NCBI GenBank assembly: GCA_012274205.1
Contig: JAAOZY010000081.1
Location: 1-10,275 of the forward strand
Length of the DNA: 10,275 bases
Direction of reading: 5' to 3'
Origin: Betaproteobacteria bacterium
Lineage (GTDB): Bacteria; Pseudomonadota; Gammaproteobacteria; Burkholderiales; SG8-39
In this document: positions 7,043-10,275 of the stretch, piece by piece
Numbering within the stretch: position 1 is the stretch's first letter
Layout of the letters: each line of letters opens with the position of its first letter
The notes under the pieces: model-generated
The model's database searches: none
What the model saw: only the letters and a program-made list of their open reading frames with translations
Told to the model about the DNA's origin: nothing
Program-made: the position numbers and the translations under genes

Positions 7043-7048
7043 ATTATA
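7043..7048 (-). promoter_or_regulatory. -10 box of the moxR-VWA promoter
   Basis: A perfect TATAAT on the minus strand lies 25 bases before the moxR ATG, predicting a leader of about 19 bases. The region 16-18 bases upstream is GC-rich with no -35 match, so an activator or an alternative contact may be needed. Confidence 0.6.
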
Positions 7049-7130
7049 CGACGGGTGGCCCCGGCCCGGCTGTGGCGCCCTTGCGCGAAAGCAGGCGCGC
7101 GTGCGCGGCCAGATGCGTGCTGCGGTGAAG

Positions 7131-7146
7131 GTAAACCGCCCTTTAC
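7131..7146. promoter_or_regulatory. Inverted repeat overlapping the cytochrome promoter, possible operator
   Basis: GTAAA-CCGCCC-TTTAC has perfect 5-bp arms centred 11 bases apart, one helical turn, as expected for a dimeric regulator. Its right arm covers the -35 box of the cytochrome promoter. It does not match the FNR/Anr box, and I do not recognise the regulator. Confidence 0.4.
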
Positions 7147-7171
7147 GGGTCCGCGGCCTATCGTATAGAAT
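7142..7171 (+). promoter_or_regulatory. Promoter of the cytochrome c pair
   Basis: TTTACG (7142-7147) is followed by TATAGA (7164-7169, 16-base spacer) or by the overlapping TAGAAT (7166-7171, 18-base spacer). Transcription would begin near 7177, leaving an unusually long leader of about 145 bases before the first cytochrome gene. Confidence 0.55.
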
Positions 7172-7266
7172 CCACCGCCCGCTGAATGTGAGCGGCAACC
7201 GGCATCCGGCTCCCGCGCGCTGATCGCCCAACAAGAGAGCCGCGGCACCGGTCGGTTCCATAGACG

Positions 7267-7296
7267 GGAGGCGGGGGAAGAGTAGCCCCTCCTTTT
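7267..7296 (+). terminator. Attenuator-like hairpin in the cytochrome leader
   Basis: GGAGG (7267-7271) pairs with CCTCC (7288-7292), extended by two further G-C pairs past a bulged C, and is followed directly by TTTT (7293-7296). It looks like a weak intrinsic terminator placed 26 bases before the cytochrome start. A second small hairpin, ACTC-TGA-GAGT (7304-7314), overlaps the purine-rich ribosome binding region. No known riboswitch class is recognised. Confidence 0.4.
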
Positions 7297-7321
7297 GCAA
7301 CAGACTCTGAGAGTGAGAACG

Positions 7322-7642
7322 ATGAAGACAATTCTGGGCTTTATGCTGCTTATTCTGGCGCTGCCCGCGCTGGCGCAGGCGCCGGCGGGCAACGCGCAGG
7401 CGGGCAGGGACAAGACATCCATGTGCGAAGGCTGTCACGGCATACCCGATTACAAGACCGCCTATCCGCACGTCTATCGCGTGCCGATGATCGAGGGGCA
7501 GCAAGCGCTCTACATCGTCAATGCGCTGCAGGAGTACAGGTCCGGCGCGCGCAGCCACCCGTCCATGCGCGCAATCGCGCGCGGCCTGTCCGATCAGGAC
7601 ATGGCGGACCTTGCCGCCTATTATTCCACCCTGCATCAATAA
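7322..7642 (+). CDS. Small periplasmic monohaem cytochrome c (first of pair)
   Basis: A 106-residue class I c-type cytochrome that carries electrons in the periplasm. Residues 1-18 or 1-20 form a signal peptide (Lys2, hydrophobic stretch, then ALAQA). The single haem motif CEGCH covers Cys35, Cys38 and the axial His39. Met82 in HPSM is the likely distal ligand. The C-terminal helix LSDQDMADLAAYYSTL is typical of the cytochrome c4/c553 group, although the usual P-x-LAGQ before the central helix is replaced by VPMIEGQ. The ATG at 7322 follows a purine-rich GAGAGTGAG and begins a clean signal peptide; an in-frame TTG at 7295 would precede it pointlessly. The second cytochrome gene begins 10 bases after its stop, so the two form one operon. 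Maturation would need the Ccm machinery. The redox partner is not identifiable here. Confidence 0.9.
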   Translation: MKTILGFMLLILALPALAQAPAGNAQAGRDKTSMCEGCHGIPDYKTAYPHVYRVPMIEGQQALYIVNALQEYRSGARSHPSMRAIARGLSDQDMADLAAYYSTLHQ

Positions 7643-7652
7643 AGGAGCGACC

Positions 7653-7994
7653 ATGAAAGCCACACTGCTCGTCGCTCTGCTCGCGCTCGCCAGCCTGCCC
7701 GCATACGCCGGGGGCGATGCCGGCGCAGGCGCGCAGAAATCCAAAGCCTGCGCGGCCTGCCACGGCGCGGATTTCGACACGCCCATATCGCCCGATATTC
7801 CGCGCCTGGCCGGTCAGCACGAGGACTACCTCGCGCGCGCCCTGAGCGATTACAAATCCGGCGAGCGCAAGAATCCGATCATGGATGGCCAGGCGGGCGC
7901 GCTGTCGGCGCAGGACATCCTCGACATCGCGGCCTACGTCAGCAGCCTTAATGGCAAGCTGAAAGTCATGCCGCTGCAGCGCTTCGCCAAGTAG
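7653..7994 (+). CDS. Small periplasmic monohaem cytochrome c (second of pair)
   Basis: A 113-residue class I cytochrome c with a signal peptide cleaved after about Ala19 (LPAYA), haem motif CAACH (Cys33, Cys36, His37), the canonical PRLAGQHEDYL segment at 50-60, and Met77 in NPIMDG as probable axial ligand. The C-terminal helix LSAQDILDIAAYVSSL is followed by a basic tail ending MPLQRFAK. It has a strong AAAGGAG ribosome binding site 5 bases before the ATG, better than that of the first gene, so the second protein may be made in greater amounts. Together the two proteins resemble the N- and C-terminal halves of dihaem cytochrome c4 encoded as separate polypeptides. A tandem duplication or a split dihaem protein are both possible. 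Confidence 0.92.
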   Translation: MKATLLVALLALASLPAYAGGDAGAGAQKSKACAACHGADFDTPISPDIPRLAGQHEDYLARALSDYKSGERKNPIMDGQAGALSAQDILDIAAYVSSLNGKLKVMPLQRFAK

Positions 7995-8048
7995 CGCTGC
8001 CTTCGCGACACGGCCGCTGCTATAGGGGAGACCGAGGGGAAGCGCCCG

Positions 8049-8066
8049 GCGGGGCGATATCCCCGC
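8049..8066. terminator. Hairpin between the cytochrome and DUF1841 genes
   Basis: GCGGGG-CGATAT-CCCCGC is a perfect 6-bp stem with a 6-base loop in the 88-base gap between convergent stops. No U tract flanks it on either strand. Its placement suggests a shared, possibly Rho-assisted transcription end. Confidence 0.4.
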
Positions 8067-8082
8067 GATTCGTGCTCACTCT

Positions 8083-8505
8083 CTAACGCCGCTTCAGGCA
8101 TTCCAGGTAAGCCGGCGCGTCCGGCTCGGTGCCGTCGCGCTGCGCGCGCCACACGGTCTCGGCCAGACATTCCATGATTTCATGGCAGGCCGCGTGCCTG
8201 TCGCCAAGCTTGGCCGCCAGCCGCGCCAGCTCGCGCTGAATGCCCGGCGGCTGATCGATCGACAGCTGCTCCTCGATCGCGAGGTGCATGCTCAGGTGCA
8301 GGAAGGGATTGCTGTCACCGGCCTCGGGCCGGTATTCACGCTCCTGGAAACGCTCGGGCGCATCCAGCACGGCGTGGTATTCGGGATGCAGCCGGACGAT
8401 GTCGACGGCGACATGTTCCAGGCCCGCGAGCAGCTGGCGTTCCCGCTGCTTGCGCCGGGCGTCGAAGAAAAACTGCCGCACCTGCTCGCGCGAGGGATTG
8501 AACAT
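8083..8505 (-). CDS. DUF1841 family protein
   Basis: A 140-residue soluble protein recognised as DUF1841 from its MFNPSR start and the core segment NPFLHLSMHLAIEEQ followed by SIDQPPGI (residues 66-89). The family is found mainly in beta- and some gammaproteobacteria and has no established function that I know of. The sequence is largely helical with regularly spaced His and Glu: H40-x3-H44 (HPEYH), H70-x3-H74-x3-E78 and H104-x3-H108-x3-E112, a pattern that would suit a metal site in a helical bundle. That is inference. It is the last gene of the pyrD-rsxB-nth string, starting 27 bases after the nth stop, with only a weak ribosome binding site. The start is set by the conserved N-terminus. 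Confidence 0.88.
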   Translation of the reverse strand: MFNPSREQVRQFFFDARRKQRERQLLAGLEHVAVDIVRLHPEYHAVLDAPERFQEREYRPEAGDSNPFLHLSMHLAIEEQLSIDQPPGIQRELARLAAKLGDRHAACHEIMECLAETVWRAQRDGTEPDAPAYLECLKRR

Positions 8506-8532
8506 GGCAATGAGTGTCCGCCGGCCGCGGTT

Positions 8533-9171
8533 TCAGGCCGCGCGCGCCTTGCCCCGGAACTCGCACAAATCGGCGATCAGGCACCGCGGACAATCCGGCT
8601 TGCGCGCCTTGCACACATAGCGGCCGTGCAGGATCAGCCAGTGGTGTGCATGCAGGCGGAACTCGGGCGGCACGAATTTCTCGAGTTTCTTTTCCACCGC
8701 GAGCGGATCCTTCCCGGGCGCGATGCCGCTGCGGTTGGCGATGCGGAAGATGTGCGTGTCCACGGCGATGGTCGGCTGGCCAAAAGCGATGTTTAGCACG
8801 ACATTGGCGGTCTTGCGCCCGACCCCGGGCAGGGCTTCCAGCGCCGCGCGTTCGCGCGGCACCTCGCCGCCGTGGCGTTCGAGCAGCAGCGCGCAGGTGG
8901 CAAGGATGTTCTTCGCCTTGGTGCGGTACAGGCCGATGCGCTTGATATGGGCGATCAGCCCGTCCATCCCGAGTGCCAGCATTTTTTCCGCCGTCGGCGC
9001 CGCCTGGTACAGGCTGCGCGTGGCCAGGTTTACGCTCTTGTCGGTGGCCTGGGCCGACAGGATCACCGCGATCAGCAGCTGGAACGGCGTGCGGTATTCG
9101 AGCTCGCCGCGCGGTTCGGGATTCGCCGTCCGGAAGCGTTCGAATATTTCGCGGCGCTTCGCCGGATTCAT
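8533..9171 (-). CDS. nth: Endonuclease III (DNA glycosylase/AP lyase)
   Basis: A 212-residue base-excision repair enzyme that removes oxidised pyrimidines and cleaves abasic sites by beta-elimination. The helix-hairpin-helix LPGVGRKTAN contains catalytic Lys120, and VDTHIFR contains catalytic Asp138, the same numbers as in the E. coli enzyme (211 residues). The C-terminal [4Fe-4S] loop has the exact C-x6-C-x2-C-x5-C spacing at Cys187, Cys194, Cys197 and Cys203. The ATG overlaps the stop of rsxB in an ATGA, with GGGGA a few bases upstream inside rsxB, so translation is probably coupled. The linkage to rsxB mirrors the E. coli rsx-nth arrangement. The same frame stays open upstream, but that is the shadow of rsxB. 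The identity is secure. Confidence 0.98.
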   Translation of the reverse strand: MNPAKRREIFERFRTANPEPRGELEYRTPFQLLIAVILSAQATDKSVNLATRSLYQAAPTAEKMLALGMDGLIAHIKRIGLYRTKAKNILATCALLLERHGGEVPRERAALEALPGVGRKTANVVLNIAFGQPTIAVDTHIFRIANRSGIAPGKDPLAVEKKLEKFVPPEFRLHAHHWLILHGRYVCKARKPDCPRCLIADLCEFRGKARAA

Positions 9172-9803
9172 TGCTTTTTCCCCGCGGCCGCCGTTCTCGC
9201 CCTGGCGCGCGCCATCGCCGCGCGGATCGCGGCTTTCTTGGCGTCCGGCAGATCCTGCTGCAGTTTCCCCGCGGCCTTGCGCGCAAGGCGCTCCGCGCGC
9301 TCCGTCTGCTCGCGTGCGAGGCGCAGTGTGCGAAACGCAAAACGCTCGCGTGCGGCGGCGGCCATGGCCTGCGTCCATGCCGACTGCGCCAGCGGCAGTG
9401 GCACCATGTCGATGCAGTCGACCGGGCAGGGCGGCAGACACAGCTCGCAGCCGCTGCACAATTCGGCAATGACGGTGTGCATCAGCCTGGCCGCGCCGAC
9501 GATGGCATCCACCGGGCAGGCCTGGATGCACAGGGTGCAGCCGATGCAGCGCGCTTCGTCGATCAGGGCGAGCGCGCGAACGCGTTCGGCGCCCTTGGCC
9601 GGATTGAGCGCCTTGGGCGCGCGCCCGAGCAGCGCGGCAATTCTTTCCATGCCGTCGGCTCCGCCGGGCGGGCACTGGTTGATGTCGGCTGCCCCCGCCG
9701 CGACCGCGCGGGCGTAGGGCATGCAGCCGTCGAATCCGCATTGGGTGCACTGGGTCTGCGGCAGCAGCGTGTCGATCGCTTCCGCCAGCGCATTGCCGTT
9801 CAT
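9168..9803 (-). CDS. rsxB: RsxB/RnfB-type iron-sulfur electron-transfer protein, no membrane anchor
   Basis: A 211-residue protein with up to three [4Fe-4S] clusters. The N-terminal Fe-S domain has Cys19, Cys22, Cys27 and Cys44 (CTQCGFDGC and QCPPGG). Two ferredoxin motifs follow: CIGCTLCIQACP (Cys86, 89, 92, 96) and CSGCELCLPPCP (Cys116, 119, 122, 126). In E. coli, RsxB/RnfB starts with a hydrophobic membrane anchor; here the first cysteine is at residue 19 and nothing before it is membrane-like, so the protein should be soluble. After residue 136 a roughly 75-residue Ala/Arg/Lys-rich helical tail ends in AAAGKKQ. No other rsx/rnf genes are in the window. Its ATG overlaps the pyrD stop and its stop overlaps the nth ATG, both as ATGA. 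The role is probably electron delivery to or from an unknown partner; a link to SoxR reduction is family-based inference. Confidence 0.9.
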   Translation of the reverse strand: MNGNALAEAIDTLLPQTQCTQCGFDGCMPYARAVAAGAADINQCPPGGADGMERIAALLGRAPKALNPAKGAERVRALALIDEARCIGCTLCIQACPVDAIVGAARLMHTVIAELCSGCELCLPPCPVDCIDMVPLPLAQSAWTQAMAAAARERFAFRTLRLAREQTERAERLARKAAGKLQQDLPDAKKAAIRAAMARARARTAAAGKKQ

Positions 9804-10275
9804 GGCGCCGGCGCCGCCAACTCGCGCAGGATTTCTCCGACAAGCTGCGGCCCGCGGTAGATGAAACCGGTGTAGACCTGCACCAGGCTGGCACCGGCGG
9901 CAAGTTTGGCCCGCGCATCGGCCGCAGTCATGATGCCGCCGACGCCGATGATCGGGATCGCGCCGTCGAGCAGGCGCGCGAGTTTGCCTATCACCGCGGT
10001 CGAGGCGTCGCGCAGCGGCGCGCCGGACAAGCCGCCCGCTTCGCCTGCATGCCGCAGGCCGGCCACGCCTGCGCGGGAAACCGTGGTGTTGGTGGCGATG
10101 ACGCCGTCCATTTTGTGCTTCAACAGGCATTTGGCGATCGCGTCGATCTGCGCGTCGTCCAGGTCTGGCGCTATCTTGAGCACCAGGGGCACATAGCGCC
10201 CGTGCACCTCGGCGAGCCGCTTTTGCTCGGTCTTGAGCTTGCCCGCGAGCGCGCCGAGTTCGTCCGCGCCCTGCA
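9800..10275 (-). CDS. pyrD: Dihydroorotate dehydrogenase (quinone), C-terminal part
   Basis: This is the last 157 residues of a class 2 dihydroorotate dehydrogenase; the N-terminal half lies beyond the right edge. The enzyme oxidises dihydroorotate to orotate in pyrimidine synthesis and passes electrons to membrane quinone. Recognisable pieces are YVPLVLKIAPDL (FMN-binding Lys), GVIATNTTVSR (conserved Asn), GGLSGAPL, the phosphate-binding GVGGIMTAADA, and ASLVQVYTGFIYRGP near the C-terminus. The class 2 assignment rests on this C-terminal pattern. The stop overlaps the rsxB ATG by four bases (ATGA), making pyrD the upstream member of the visible operon; its promoter is outside the window. Confidence 0.96.
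   Translation of the reverse strand, partial: QGADELGALAGKLKTEQKRLAEVHGRYVPLVLKIAPDLDDAQIDAIAKCLLKHKMDGVIATNTTVSRAGVAGLRHAGEAGGLSGAPLRDASTAVIGKLARLLDGAIPIIGVGGIMTAADARAKLAAGASLVQVYTGFIYRGPQLVGEILRELAAPAP

Noticed and set aside
7267..7321. Possible manganese (yybP-ykoY) riboswitch, because of GAGTAGC in the cytochrome leader
   Set aside because: Only about 40 bases remain before the ATG, too few for the second conserved half of that motif, and its characteristic 3' sequence is not seen.
7018..7422. N-terminal extension of MoxR into the intergenic region
   Set aside because: It would read through the TATAAT box at 7043-7048 and the cytochrome promoter and leader; MoxR proteins of this type start near MRFHGSDNY.
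9172..9918. Long N-terminal extension of the nth frame
   Set aside because: The frame is open but lies across rsxB in another frame; Nth length and catalytic residue numbers match E. coli exactly from 9171.
1..10275. CRISPR arrays, insertion sequences, tRNA genes, phage or toxin-antitoxin genes
   Set aside because: None seen: no regularly spaced direct repeats, no transposase-like or integrase-like protein, and no tRNA-like cloverleaf was recognised by eye.

Overview
The window looks like a piece of a GC-rich betaproteobacterial chromosome. I infer this from the combination of a DUF1841 protein, a pyrD-rsxB-nth gene string, paired small cytochromes c of the c4/c553 type, an AzlC permease beside htpG, and promoters with well-formed -10 boxes in a high-GC background. 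It is core or near-core genome: I see no transposase, phage gene, CRISPR array, tRNA or rRNA.

Layout, left to right. (1) The N-terminal part of an azlC-type permease reads off the left edge on the minus strand. It is divergent from htpG (Hsp90), which has a near-consensus heat-shock (sigma-32) promoter immediately upstream. (2) A Prx5-type peroxiredoxin converges on htpG, with a hairpin terminator between them. (3) An orphan GspE/PilB-type secretion or pilus ATPase follows on the plus strand. Its promoter places the predicted transcription start on the ATG, so the mRNA is probably leaderless. (4) Converging on it is a minus-strand pair, a MoxR AAA+ ATPase followed by a CoxE-like VWA protein, which is a typical ATPase/metal-ion-adhesion chaperone module. 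(5) Divergent from moxR, across a 304-bp region holding both promoters, are two tandem genes for small periplasmic monohaem cytochromes c. They have a long structured leader and an inverted repeat at the -35 box. (6) The right third is a tight minus-strand operon, pyrD (partial) - rsxB - nth - DUF1841. The first two junctions are 4-base ATGA overlaps.

Functionally the region mixes protein quality control and stress defence (HtpG, peroxiredoxin, MoxR/VWA), redox and electron transfer (two cytochromes c, RsxB-like ferredoxin, quinone-dependent PyrD), DNA repair (endonuclease III) and an unplaced type II/IV ATPase. I found no clear-cut new multi-gene system. The points most worth following up are the leaderless ATPase gene, the soluble RsxB variant translationally coupled to pyrD and nth, the His/Glu pattern in DUF1841 that suggests a metal site, and the structured leader and inverted repeat before the cytochrome pair.
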